Position numbers and translations under genes: made by a program. Shown piece by piece: positions 1 to 4,861 of a stretch of 5,152 nt of DNA. The stretch is from Candidatus Bathyarchaeota archaeon (GTDB taxonomy: Archaea > Thermoproteota > Bathyarchaeia > TCS64), in the NCBI GenBank assembly GCA_016934355.1, contig JAFGTA010000152.1, forward strand, positions 1 through 5,152. The letters run 5' to 3'. Position 1 is the first letter of the stretch. Each line of letters opens with the position of its first letter. Below the pieces are notes generated by a model. That model was not told the origin of the DNA, ran no database searches, and worked only from the letters and a program-made list of their open reading frames with translations.

Positions 1-2
1 AG

Positions 3-209
3 ACCGGCACAGTGTTCATGGACTCTCGTTACCCCCCAGAGGTGCGGGACAGGCTGGCCGCCATGGGGCACGACGTGATGTGGCTCGACGCCGAGCTGAG
101 GAGCTGGGGGAGACCCGTCACGGTGCTTAGGGACGGAGAGACTGGGATGCTGCACGGCGGATCGTATTCGCTGCTCACAGGCTTCGAGTCCATCGCCGTG
201 GGGTGTTGA
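3..209 (+). CDS. Probable gamma-glutamyltransferase, C-terminal end (5' partial)
   Basis: The reading frame is open at the left edge and ends with TGA at 207-209, so only the last 68 residues are present. The visible part reads like the small-subunit C-terminus of the gamma-glutamyltransferase (GGT) family. A segment of the form RYPPEV..L..MGH is followed about 20 residues later by WG, then by a strand with D.ETG.LHGG and a closing G-rich strand. In GGT enzymes this end holds the late beta strands of the Ntn-hydrolase fold, which transfers or hydrolyses gamma-glutamyl groups such as that of glutathione. The catalytic Thr and the processing site lie upstream of the window and cannot be checked. 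The final stretch (SYSLLTGFESIAVGC) differs from the usual DPR-type ending, so the family call rests on a weak pattern match. The ATG at 18-20 and GTG at 12-14 are internal codons, not the true start. Confidence 0.6.
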   Translation, partial: TGTVFMDSRYPPEVRDRLAAMGHDVMWLDAELRSWGRPVTVLRDGETGMLHGGSYSLLTGFESIAVGC

Positions 210-240
210 CCCCACTCAGGGGACCTCCAAGTTTTTTCCG
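210..240 (+). terminator. Possible terminator after the GGT-like gene
   Basis: Immediately after the stop codon a short CCCC/GGGG hairpin with a 5-nt loop (210-222) is followed by a run of six T at 232-237. The stem is only 4 bp. In archaea the T-run alone can end transcription, so the T-run is the stronger part of this call. Confidence 0.4.
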
Positions 241-277
241 GGATAATAACGTCACGCCGGTAGATTTAGCTGGTATT

Positions 278-300
278 GATTTAACAATCACTGAAATATG
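278..300 (+). promoter_or_regulatory. Possible promoter of the first receiver gene
   Basis: The 106-bp gap between the GGT-like gene and the first receiver gene is AT-rich toward its right end. ATTTAACA (279-286) and AAATATG (294-300) are the best TATA-like stretches. They lie roughly 16-37 nt upstream of the ATG at 316, a spacing that fits a leaderless or very short-leader transcript. Neither is a strong TATA match, and no Shine-Dalgarno sequence precedes the ATG. Confidence 0.35.
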
Positions 301-315
301 AATCCTTAATCAGTA

Positions 316-867
316 ATGATTATAACACCCAGCGGCGAGGGCTCCACCGGGTATCGTTTGTCTAAAAGAGAGGCCTCTAACCGTGACGAGATCTGGGTCC
401 TGTTCGTAGACGATGATCCGAAGCAGCTCATGATGCTGAAGCCTCTTCTCGAGAGCTGTGACCCGAAGTTCCACGTCGACACCCTCTCAGACCCCATCAG
501 GGCGGTGGAGATGCTGCGGAACTTCGAATACGACTGCGTGGTCTCGGAGTTCATAGCCGGTGGGGAGCACGATATGAACATCTTCAAGGCAGTGAAGAAC
601 ATCAAGCCTATACCCACCATCCTCTACACGACGAGGGACTATAACGACGTAAAGAGGATGGCGCAGCTCTCGGACATCAACGGCTACATCCTGAAAATAA
701 ATGACCCCGAAGACTACCCTCTGCTCATCAGGTTCGTGAGGGAGATAGTGAAGAAGTACAGGGTTATGACGCCTGACCGCGGTTACAAGAACGACCCATG
801 GAAGACGTGGCAGACGAAGAAGCAACATTCATACGGGATTCCTCGGGACGTCGTACATGGATTCTAG
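316..867 (+). CDS. Stand-alone atypical receiver (response-regulator) protein, Asp-to-Glu at the phospho-site
   Basis: This 183-residue protein has one receiver (REC) domain at about residues 26-150, a 25-residue N-terminal extension and a basic, aromatic-rich tail (about 151-183). No DNA-binding or enzymatic output domain is present. The acidic pocket is intact (VDDDP, Asp32-Asp34), as are the switch Thr105 (ILYT) and the conserved Lys127. The phospho-acceptor position carries Glu78 (codon 547-549, GAG), and the usual MPG...G loop after it reads AGG...D. Such a receiver should not be phosphorylated normally; Glu could mimic the phosphorylated state. It aligns without a gap to the receiver encoded 51 bp downstream, with about one third identical residues by hand count. 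In that alignment Glu78 sits opposite the neighbour's Asp62. The ATG at 316 lacks a ribosome binding site and may be leaderless. A TTG at 358 would trim the N-terminal extension without touching the domain. The kinase or output partner is not in the window. Confidence 0.88.
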   Translation: MIITPSGEGSTGYRLSKREASNRDEIWVLFVDDDPKQLMMLKPLLESCDPKFHVDTLSDPIRAVEMLRNFEYDCVVSEFIAGGEHDMNIFKAVKNIKPIPTILYTTRDYNDVKRMAQLSDINGYILKINDPEDYPLLIRFVREIVKKYRVMTPDRGYKNDPWKTWQTKKQHSYGIPRDVVHGF

Positions 868-875
868 GTAGGTAA

Positions 876-890
876 TCGCTAAATAGACTG
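876..890 (+). promoter_or_regulatory. TATA-like element before the second receiver gene
   Basis: GCTAAATAG at 878-886 is a fair archaeal TATA-box match in the 51-bp gap between the two receiver genes. A start of transcription about 26 nt downstream would fall near 908. That would leave a leader of roughly 10 nt containing the GGGGAT element. The second receiver may therefore be transcribed on its own as well as by read-through. Confidence 0.4.
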
Positions 891-906
891 CCCTGCCATC
901 GAGTTG

Positions 907-915
907 AAAGGGGAT
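907..915 (+). promoter_or_regulatory. Shine-Dalgarno-like site that decides the start of the second receiver
   Basis: AAAGGGGAT lies three bases before the ATG at 919 and resembles the archaeal GGTGAT-type ribosome binding core with one mismatch. It favours ATG 919 over the in-frame TTG at 904, which has no such site upstream and would add only five residues. Confidence 0.45.
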
Positions 916-918
916 AAC

Positions 919-1356
919 ATGCAGCCAGACTTAAGGGTGCTTTTCGTAGACGACGAGCCCATGTTCCTAGCCCTGCTCAAGCCGATGATAAAAAACTTTG
1001 ACCTGAACCTCCAGGTCGACGCCGTCGCTAACCCCAAGGACGTTATAGACGCCCTGCAGCGAGTCCACTACGACTGCGTCATCGTAGACTACTACATGCC
1101 GGGGACCAGCGGCTTACACCTCATCAAGAAGATAAAGACGATACGCAACACGCCCTGTATCCTATACACGGGGCTGAGCGTAGAGGAAATCGAGGAAGAG
1201 GCGAGGAACGCAGGCGTCGACGCAATAATGAGCAAGATCGATAACCCAAACGACTACAGCGTTCTGACGCAGCTCATCAGAGACACGGTGAGCCAGCACA
1301 GGGCGAGGATGTACCAGGAGAACCACGTGGTCAAGGTAGCTGATCAACGGGGCTGA
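919..1356 (+). CDS. Stand-alone response-regulator receiver protein (canonical)
   Basis: Starting at ATG 919, the product is 145 residues and consists almost wholly of one receiver domain. All the family's key residues are visible. Counting from ATG 919, these are the acidic pair in LFVDDEP (Asp11, Asp12), the phospho-acceptor Asp57 in VIVDYYMPG, the switch Thr84 in ILYTG and Lys106 in MSKID. It should accept phosphate from a histidine kinase. With no output domain it would signal by protein contact, as CheY- or Spo0F-like receivers do. The domain ends with a KIDNPNDY motif that its upstream paralogue shares as KINDPEDY, marking the two as close relatives. The 3' end overlaps the converging minus-strand gene by 26 bp. 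Starting instead at TTG 904 gives 150 residues. The receiver assignment is firm; the pathway is unknown. Confidence 0.92.
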   Translation: MQPDLRVLFVDDEPMFLALLKPMIKNFDLNLQVDAVANPKDVIDALQRVHYDCVIVDYYMPGTSGLHLIKKIKTIRNTPCILYTGLSVEEIEEEARNAGVDAIMSKIDNPNDYSVLTQLIRDTVSQHRARMYQENHVVKVADQRG

Positions 1357-2164
1357 TGAGGCGCCTTACTTCGCTTAGAAGCTCCTCCCTCTCGTCCTCG
1401 TAGTCACGCCACCGTTTGTTGAGCTCCCTCCGCCTCTCCGCGGAGATAGCCCCCATCTTCCTGGCCTCGTTCAGGGCGTCGACGAACTCCCTGTAGACGT
1501 TGCGCTCCTTCTTGGGCTTCTCGAGCCTGCTCCTGATTATATCGCGCTGGGTCTTGATACCGGATAGTAACGCGTATATTGGCTTGACCTCTCGGAGAGC
1601 CTCCCTGAACTCGTCCTGGTTCAGCCTCATCCGCGCCCAGACGAGGTGTATCTCGGGCGTGTAGGGCTGGACGTAGACGGACTGGTCGTTGACTGTCTGC
1701 CTCCCGCCCTTACGCAGCTCCTCGGCCTCCTCGAGGAGCCTGTGCAGGAGCTGCTCGTCCATCCTCGAGCTGAGGTACTTGCGCACCAGCTCAGGCTTGG
1801 AGTCACCCCGTTCCTTCCTGTAGAGACGCGTCTCGTAGCCGGGGTGAAGCGCAGCCAGATGGGTGAACAGGGTCTTCAGCTCCTCGGTGTGGGTGTCCCT
1901 GAATATGTTCTCGAAGTGGCTGACGCTCATCCTCGTGCCGTAGACGACGCTCAACTCGAGCTCTTTTTCGCTGAGCCCCAGATGCAGCTCAGGTAGAGGC
2001 TTCTCCTCCTGGCCGCTCGTCTCCCCTTGGATCACGAGCAGGTCGTCCGCCGAGACGTTCTCCATGACATCTGAGTCGCTGAGGCTCGGCACAAGATCGC
2101 CCAGCTCCTCCTCCACCAGCCTGTACCAGCCTATGTATTTACCTCTCCAGGACACGTGTCTCAC
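1331..2164 (-). CDS. Hypothetical charged, mainly helical protein
   Basis: I do not recognise this 277-residue protein. It starts with GTG (2162-2164), because an in-frame stop lies nine codons upstream and no ATG precedes the first residues. The N-terminus is rich in Trp and Tyr (WRGKYIGWYR, residues 6-15). An acidic linker covers about 18-60. A central segment (about 62-130) is followed by a helix rich in Glu and Leu (136-152). The final third (about 184-270) is dense in Arg, Lys and Glu with a heptad-like pattern, suggesting a coiled coil. There is no signal peptide, membrane segment, Cys residue or visible nucleotide-binding motif, so a soluble cytoplasmic protein is likely. The continuous frame and protein-like composition make it a probable real gene. 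It converges on the canonical receiver gene and overlaps it by 26 bp. Functional interaction with the receivers is possible but not shown. Confidence 0.8.
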   Translation of the reverse strand: MRHVSWRGKYIGWYRLVEEELGDLVPSLSDSDVMENVSADDLLVIQGETSGQEEKPLPELHLGLSEKELELSVVYGTRMSVSHFENIFRDTHTEELKTLFTHLAALHPGYETRLYRKERGDSKPELVRKYLSSRMDEQLLHRLLEEAEELRKGGRQTVNDQSVYVQPYTPEIHLVWARMRLNQDEFREALREVKPIYALLSGIKTQRDIIRSRLEKPKKERNVYREFVDALNEARKMGAISAERRRELNKRWRDYEDEREELLSEVRRLISPVDQLP

Positions 2165-2191
2165 CGTGATGGTTGAGAGTGTGGTGGGTCA

Positions 2192-2205
2192 CTAAAAAAT
2201 TAAGC
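2192..2205 (-). promoter_or_regulatory. TATA-like promoter element of the hypothetical helical protein
   Basis: Read on the minus strand, CGCTTAATTTTTTAG contains an AT-only core (2193-2203) about 29-41 nt upstream of the GTG at 2164. A transcript starting about 26 nt downstream would have a leader of at most around 10-15 nt. The same T-run may also serve as a termination tract for the upstream minus-strand gene. Confidence 0.45.
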
Positions 2206-2216
2206 GAGGAAAAAAG
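2194..2216 (-). terminator. T-run terminator after the exported-protein gene
   Basis: Downstream of the TAA-ended minus-strand gene, two runs of six T occur on that strand (2210-2215 and 2194-2199) without a convincing hairpin. This matches the T-tract type of archaeal terminator. Confidence 0.5.
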
Positions 2217-2225
2217 GTTGGGGGT

Positions 2226-2999
2226 TTAGTTAACTGAGGCTCTTGGCGCCACCTTTACGGCGCTGCTCGGAGTCAGTGACTCGGCTGTCGCCGTGGCGGG
2301 CTGTCTCCAGTTGAAGCTGAGGGGATAAGCCCTTCCGCTCATCCTGAATCCGTACGAGTCGCCGTCGTGGCTCATGTAGCCTTTCATGGCGAGCCTTACG
2401 CCGAACCCGGCCCGGCCGACCTTGCCGATGGCGGCTAGGCTCAGGTCGTCGCCCTGCAGCTTCATGACGAATACGCCGTCGCTGCCGAGTATGGCTATGC
2501 CTTTAACGCCTACGCGTTCACCGCCGTGCCCCACGATGCCCCAGACGATGTCGTAGACTACGCCGTACTCCGTCGTCTTGATCTTGGTGGCCGCGAACAT
2601 TGTTCCTATGGCTTTCGTCAGGTCGGTGTCTGAGGTGTCAGCGTTCCTGAGAGGCCACGCTGAGCCGGTTGCGCGGGCTATCCACAGCGGGTTCGCCCCG
2701 TTGTCGCCGTCATCGGTCTCGGGGGCGTTCAGCGCCTTATCGAGCCGGTCTTCGATCTCGTCTTCGCTGAGGTCGTCGACATCTAGCGCCTCGGGCCGGA
2801 TCGCCTGAAGCTTTTCCTGGATGGTTGTCCTTAGGGACTGCTTTGCGCTCTCAACGCGCTCTACCCGAGTTGAAAAAGCCTCGGGCGTTTGGATGTCTGA
2901 GCTTTCCTCTGCGGCCGCCATGATTGTTACCATGGACGAGGCGAGGACTGAGGCCACTATGAGGGCCATCACCATTAGGGTCTTGCTCTTCGTCTTCAT
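2226..2999 (-). CDS. Hypothetical exported protein with N-terminal signal peptide
   Basis: With ATG at 2997-2999 the product is 257 residues and begins with a textbook signal peptide. It has a basic start (MKTKSK), a hydrophobic core (residues 8-27) and an AAA motif (28-30) before EESS, so cleavage after residue 30 is likely. The frame stays open upstream to 3206, but that would place 69 non-hydrophobic residues ahead of the signal and run through the divergent promoter region, so I reject the longer start. The mature part has a charged helical segment (about 40-92), a very acidic linker (93-101) and a Gly-rich region of alternating hydrophobic residues (about 105-231) that suggests beta sheet. 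A motif RxxGxA(W/Y)PL occurs at both ends of that region (109-117 and 219-227). The tail (233-257) is rich in Ala, Ser and Thr. There is no second membrane segment, Cys or catalytic motif I can identify. The function is unknown; a cell-surface or secreted structural role is a guess. Confidence 0.82.
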   Translation of the reverse strand: MKTKSKTLMVMALIVASVLASSMVTIMAAAEESSDIQTPEAFSTRVERVESAKQSLRTTIQEKLQAIRPEALDVDDLSEDEIEDRLDKALNAPETDDGDNGANPLWIARATGSAWPLRNADTSDTDLTKAIGTMFAATKIKTTEYGVVYDIVWGIVGHGGERVGVKGIAILGSDGVFVMKLQGDDLSLAAIGKVGRAGFGVRLAMKGYMSHDGDSYGFRMSGRAYPLSFNWRQPATATAESLTPSSAVKVAPRASVN

Positions 3000-3027
3000 C
3001 TTTGACCGTTGAGACCATACACAGAAG

Positions 3028-3042
3028 TTTACCATAAGGAAC
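3028..3042 (-). promoter_or_regulatory. Weak promoter candidate for the exported-protein gene
   Basis: On the minus strand CCTTATGGTAAAC lies about 30-40 nt upstream of the ATG at 2999. This is the best TATA-like stretch for that gene, though it is a poor match. It overlaps one of the GGAAC half-sites. Confidence 0.3.
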
Positions 3043-3075
3043 CCCGTGGACACCGTGTTCCGGCGGCGGAACCCC
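3038..3075. promoter_or_regulatory. Candidate operator: alternating GGAAC/GTTCC half-sites
   Basis: In the 135-bp gap between two divergent genes, GGAAC (3038-3042), GTTCC (3057-3061) and GGAAC (3068-3072) alternate in orientation. They form a 24-bp imperfect palindrome (3038-3061) and a tighter one with a 6-bp centre (3057-3072). The two outer copies extend to the 8-bp direct repeat GGAACCCC. This is the kind of site a dimeric winged-helix regulator could bind, and such a protein is encoded just to the right. Binding is inferred. Confidence 0.35.
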
Positions 3076-3097
3076 TGTTTCACCGGCTCTTGGGCAT

Positions 3098-3113
3098 CGT
3101 AAACCCTATAATC
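3098..3113 (+). promoter_or_regulatory. Promoter of the winged-helix gene
   Basis: CCTATAATC (3105-3113) is a good TATA box centred about 26 nt before the GTG start at 3135. It is preceded by CGTAAA, which could act as the TFB recognition element. The spacing predicts a leaderless transcript. Confidence 0.55.
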
Positions 3114-3134
3114 CGCGGGGCGTGAAGCGTCTCT

Positions 3135-3389
3135 GTGAGCGAACCAGCGGAGGAGAACCGGCGCAGCATCCTCGAGGTGCTGTACAGGCACAGGGCGTCG
3201 GGGCACGGCCGCCTCAGCATGGAGGATTTAAGGTCCATCGAGTTCATCGACGGCGGCAGGCTCCTCGGGGACGTCGAGTATCTCGCGGCGGGGGGCTACG
3301 TGGAGGCCGACGGCGGCATGGTTGGGCTCACCGAGCACGGCTTCACGGTGATGAACAGCCGCGAGTTCAGCTTCTGCCCCCACCTCTGA
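3135..3389 (+). CDS. Small winged-helix DNA-binding protein (hypothetical)
   Basis: This 84-residue protein starts with GTG at 3135. Helix 1 (about 8-21, RRSILEVLYRHRA) leads into a turn, then SMEDLRSIEF (28-37). Next comes a likely recognition helix with GRLLGDVEYLAAGGYVE (41-57), then a beta wing closing in VGLTEHGFTVM (63-73). This helix-helix-helix-wing pattern, with L..GGYVE followed by a short hairpin and LTE.G, is common in archaeal winged-helix proteins of the MarR/PadR-like size class. It lacks a ligand-binding domain. A TATA box sits 26 nt upstream of the GTG, supporting this start. An ATG at 3219 would cut off helix 1. It is divergent from the exported-protein gene and its 3' end overlaps the transporter gene by 23 bp. 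The targets are unknown; autoregulation and control of the divergent gene are inference. Confidence 0.78.
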   Translation: MSEPAEENRRSILEVLYRHRASGHGRLSMEDLRSIEFIDGGRLLGDVEYLAAGGYVEADGGMVGLTEHGFTVMNSREFSFCPHL

Positions 3390-4254
3390 GGGCCCCCAGC
3401 TGCACGATGAGCACCCCTGCGAAGACTGCGGCCATCCCGAGCATCTTAGTGGGTGTTAGGGTTTCGCCGAGGAATACCACGGAGAGCACCGCGATCTGTA
3501 TCAGCATGGTGTTCTGGAGTATGGATATCTCGAAAGCCTCGACGCGCTGCAACGCATGGTTCCACAGGAAGAACGCCGCGGCGGTGTTCACAACGCCCAG
3601 CCAGAGCACGATCGCCCAGCTGCCCGCGCTGAGCGGCGTGAAACCCTCGAAAACGAAGGCTGAGCCCGCGATGAAGACGGTTCCAATCCCCATGGCGAAC
3701 GCCGACAGCCCAAGCGGACTCACCTCCCCGGGCTTGAAGAGGCTGCGGCCCGCGATCAGGTACGCCGCCCAACCGAGACCCGAGGCGAAGATGAGCGCTA
3801 CACCTGTTAAGCTCTCAGCCTGTATCCCGCCTCCGAAGTAAATGTAGGCGCCAGCGATGACGAGGACGACACCCGCTAGCTGCGTCACTGTGGGTGCCTT
3901 CCTCATGAAGAGCAGCCCGACGACGAGAACGATCACAGGCGTGAAGTTAAGGATGAAGGTCACGGTGACGGCAGGGAGGAGGTAGAGGCCGAGGCACTGG
4001 AGCCCCTGGGCTACCGAGTACCCGGATACGCCGAGGAAGACCAGCTTGGCGGCGGCGCGGCGGTCGAGACCCCTGTGCTCGCCCCGCAGGAGGGCGATGG
4101 GCACCAGAACGAGGGAGGCGACGATGTAGCGCAGCGAAACGAGGGCGAGAGGCGTGACCTGTGTGAGCCCAAACTTGGTCAGTACGTAGCTGCTCGACCA
4201 GAGGAACGTGACAAGGAGGGCCTCCAGGAGAGCCCCGAGCCTTCCCTGAGCCAT
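3367..4254 (-). CDS. EamA/DMT-family transporter (ten-helix permease)
   Basis: This 295-residue integral membrane protein has the two-repeat architecture of the drug/metabolite transporter superfamily, with about ten hydrophobic segments. The first EamA repeat covers about 10-142 (FLWSSSYVLTKFGL at 17-30, SLRYIVAS at 40-47, ILNFTPVIVLVVGLLF at 101-116). The second covers about 150-287 (GLGWAAYLIAGRSLF at 159-173, NTAAAFFLWNHALQ at 223-236, VVFLGETLTPTKMLG at 259-273). Members export or import metabolites such as amino acids, sugars or nucleotides; the substrate cannot be read from sequence. The second repeat keeps the usual FLGE.LT signature (Glu264), while the matching place in the first repeat reads FMRKAPT (Lys119). 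The length is typical of the family. The ATG at 4252-4254 has a strong TATA box 26 nt upstream and no ribosome binding site, so the mRNA is probably leaderless. The gene is divergent from the RidA-like gene, with 96 bp between the starts. Confidence 0.93.
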   Translation of the reverse strand: MAQGRLGALLEALLVTFLWSSSYVLTKFGLTQVTPLALVSLRYIVASLVLVPIALLRGEHRGLDRRAAAKLVFLGVSGYSVAQGLQCLGLYLLPAVTVTFILNFTPVIVLVVGLLFMRKAPTVTQLAGVVLVIAGAYIYFGGGIQAESLTGVALIFASGLGWAAYLIAGRSLFKPGEVSPLGLSAFAMGIGTVFIAGSAFVFEGFTPLSAGSWAIVLWLGVVNTAAAFFLWNHALQRVEAFEISILQNTMLIQIAVLSVVFLGETLTPTKMLGMAAVFAGVLIVQLGALRGGGRS

Positions 4255-4273
4255 TACGGTTCAATGTCGGGGC

Positions 4274-4288
4274 CAATATATAAGCGGC
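4274..4288 (-). promoter_or_regulatory. TATA-box promoter of the EamA transporter gene
   Basis: On the minus strand CGCTTATATATTGG (4273-4286) is the best TATA box in the window. It is centred near 4280, about 26 nt upstream of the ATG at 4254. This spacing puts the transcription start at or next to the start codon. Confidence 0.7.
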
Positions 4289-4311
4289 TTCCCACAGGTA
4301 AAAGCGTCTCT

Positions 4312-4328
4312 GGGAAAGCCTAAATCGT
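4312..4328 (+). promoter_or_regulatory. Promoter of the RidA-like gene
   Basis: GGAAAGCCTAAATCG contains a purine-rich stretch like a TFB recognition element followed by CCTAAAT (4319-4325), about 28 nt before the ATG at 4351. No ribosome binding site precedes the ATG, so leaderless translation is likely. Confidence 0.5.
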
Positions 4329-4350
4329 CTCACCCCAGCTATACTGCTGT

Positions 4351-4806
4351 ATGTCAGTCGAGAAAAGAATCAAGGAGCTTGGAATCAAGCTCCCCAAGGC
4401 ACCCGGGTACAAGGGCAACTACATAGGCGCCAAGTGGGCGGGAAACATCGCGTTCAGCTGCGGACAGGGCCCAGCCGATTCCACGAAGCGCGGCATGGTG
4501 GGGAAGGACCTCACCATCGCGGAGGGGTACCAGGGCGCAAGGGAGACGGCGATGAACTGCCTCTCCCAGCTCAAGGCGCAGCTCGGCAGCCTAGACAGGA
4601 TCAAGCAGGTGCTACAGGTGGTTGGGTTCATCAACAGCGCGGAGGGCTTCATGGATCAGCCTAAGGTGCTGAACGGCTTCACGGACCTGCTGATCGAGAT
4701 ATTCGGCGACTACGAGGGCAGGCCGGCGAGGGCCGCGCTGCCCTTGCACCACCCGGGCTGGATATGCGTCGAGGCCTGGATGGTCGTGGAGCTTCACCCC
4801 GAGTAG
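4351..4806 (+). CDS. RidA/YjgF/YER057c/UK114-family protein (YjgF-like subgroup of about 150 residues)
   Basis: This 151-residue protein matches the longer RidA-like subgroup. It opens with MSVEKRIKELGIKLPKAP and then GNY, followed by a strand with FSCGQGP (35-41), VGKDLTIAEGYQGAR (50-64), NCLSQLKAQLGSLDRIKQV (69-87), VGFINSAEGFMDQPKVLNG (91-109) and the C-terminal strand (124-148). RidA proteins form trimers and hydrolyse reactive enamine/imine intermediates, releasing the keto acid and ammonia; several subgroups have other or unknown substrates. The Arg that binds substrate carboxylate in RidA corresponds here to Arg127 (RPARAAL). The Cys found two residues later in E. coli RidA is Ala129, as in related subgroup members. 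The loop after it reads LPLHHPGW, which seems unusual. The ATG at 4351 fits the family's usual N-terminus and the promoter spacing. T-runs follow the stop. Confidence 0.92.
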   Translation: MSVEKRIKELGIKLPKAPGYKGNYIGAKWAGNIAFSCGQGPADSTKRGMVGKDLTIAEGYQGARETAMNCLSQLKAQLGSLDRIKQVLQVVGFINSAEGFMDQPKVLNGFTDLLIEIFGDYEGRPARAALPLHHPGWICVEAWMVVELHPE

Positions 4807-4850
4807 CCTTTTTTTCATCCCTGTTTTATTCTTGTTTCTCCTTTTTGTTC
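4807..4850 (+). terminator. T-rich termination region after the RidA-like gene
   Basis: Directly after the TAG stop comes a run of seven T (4809-4815), then T4 (4824-4827), T3 (4834-4837 region) and T5 (4842-4846) in a pyrimidine-rich stretch with no hairpin. Serial T-tracts of this kind are typical of archaeal termination. Confidence 0.6.
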
Positions 4851-4851
4851 T

Positions 4852-4856
4852 AGGTG
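4852..4856 (+). promoter_or_regulatory. Ribosome binding site of the dehydrogenase gene
   Basis: AGGTG, an exact part of the archaeal Shine-Dalgarno complement GGAGGTGATC, ends five bases before the ATG at 4862. No clear TATA box is visible in the T-rich gap, so the promoter is uncertain. Low-level read-through from the RidA-like gene is possible. Confidence 0.5.
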
Positions 4857-4861
4857 TGTTC

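Noticed and set aside
487..828. Minus-strand open frame opposite the first receiver gene
   Set aside because: It is a shadow of an unmistakable receiver coding region.
1346..1362. TGATGA box suggesting a C/D-type guide RNA
   Set aside because: It lies across the receiver stop codon, and no properly spaced D, C' and D' boxes were found.
1646..1996. Plus-strand open frame of 116 codons opposite the hypothetical helical protein
   Set aside because: It is antisense with no ribosome binding site or promoter. The minus-strand frame is longer and has protein-like composition and a promoter.
3000..3206. Upstream extension of the exported-protein frame to position 3206
   Set aside because: It would bury the signal peptide behind 69 non-hydrophobic residues and cover the divergent promoter and the first codons of the winged-helix gene. 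ATG 2999 gives a standard signal peptide.
3122..3841. Long plus-strand open frame of 239 codons
   Set aside because: Its translation is Arg/Gly/Pro/His-rich and low in complexity. It lies out of frame over the winged-helix gene and antisense to the EamA transporter, both of which have clear family patterns.
4291..4318. Imperfect inverted repeat CCCACAG...CTCTGGG in the divergent promoter gap
   Set aside because: The arms mismatch at the centre of the repeat and the match is no better than expected by chance.
3947..4333. Minus-strand open frame across the transporter start and its promoter
   Set aside because: It shadows the transporter in another frame, with Pro/Arg-rich composition, and runs through the TATA box.
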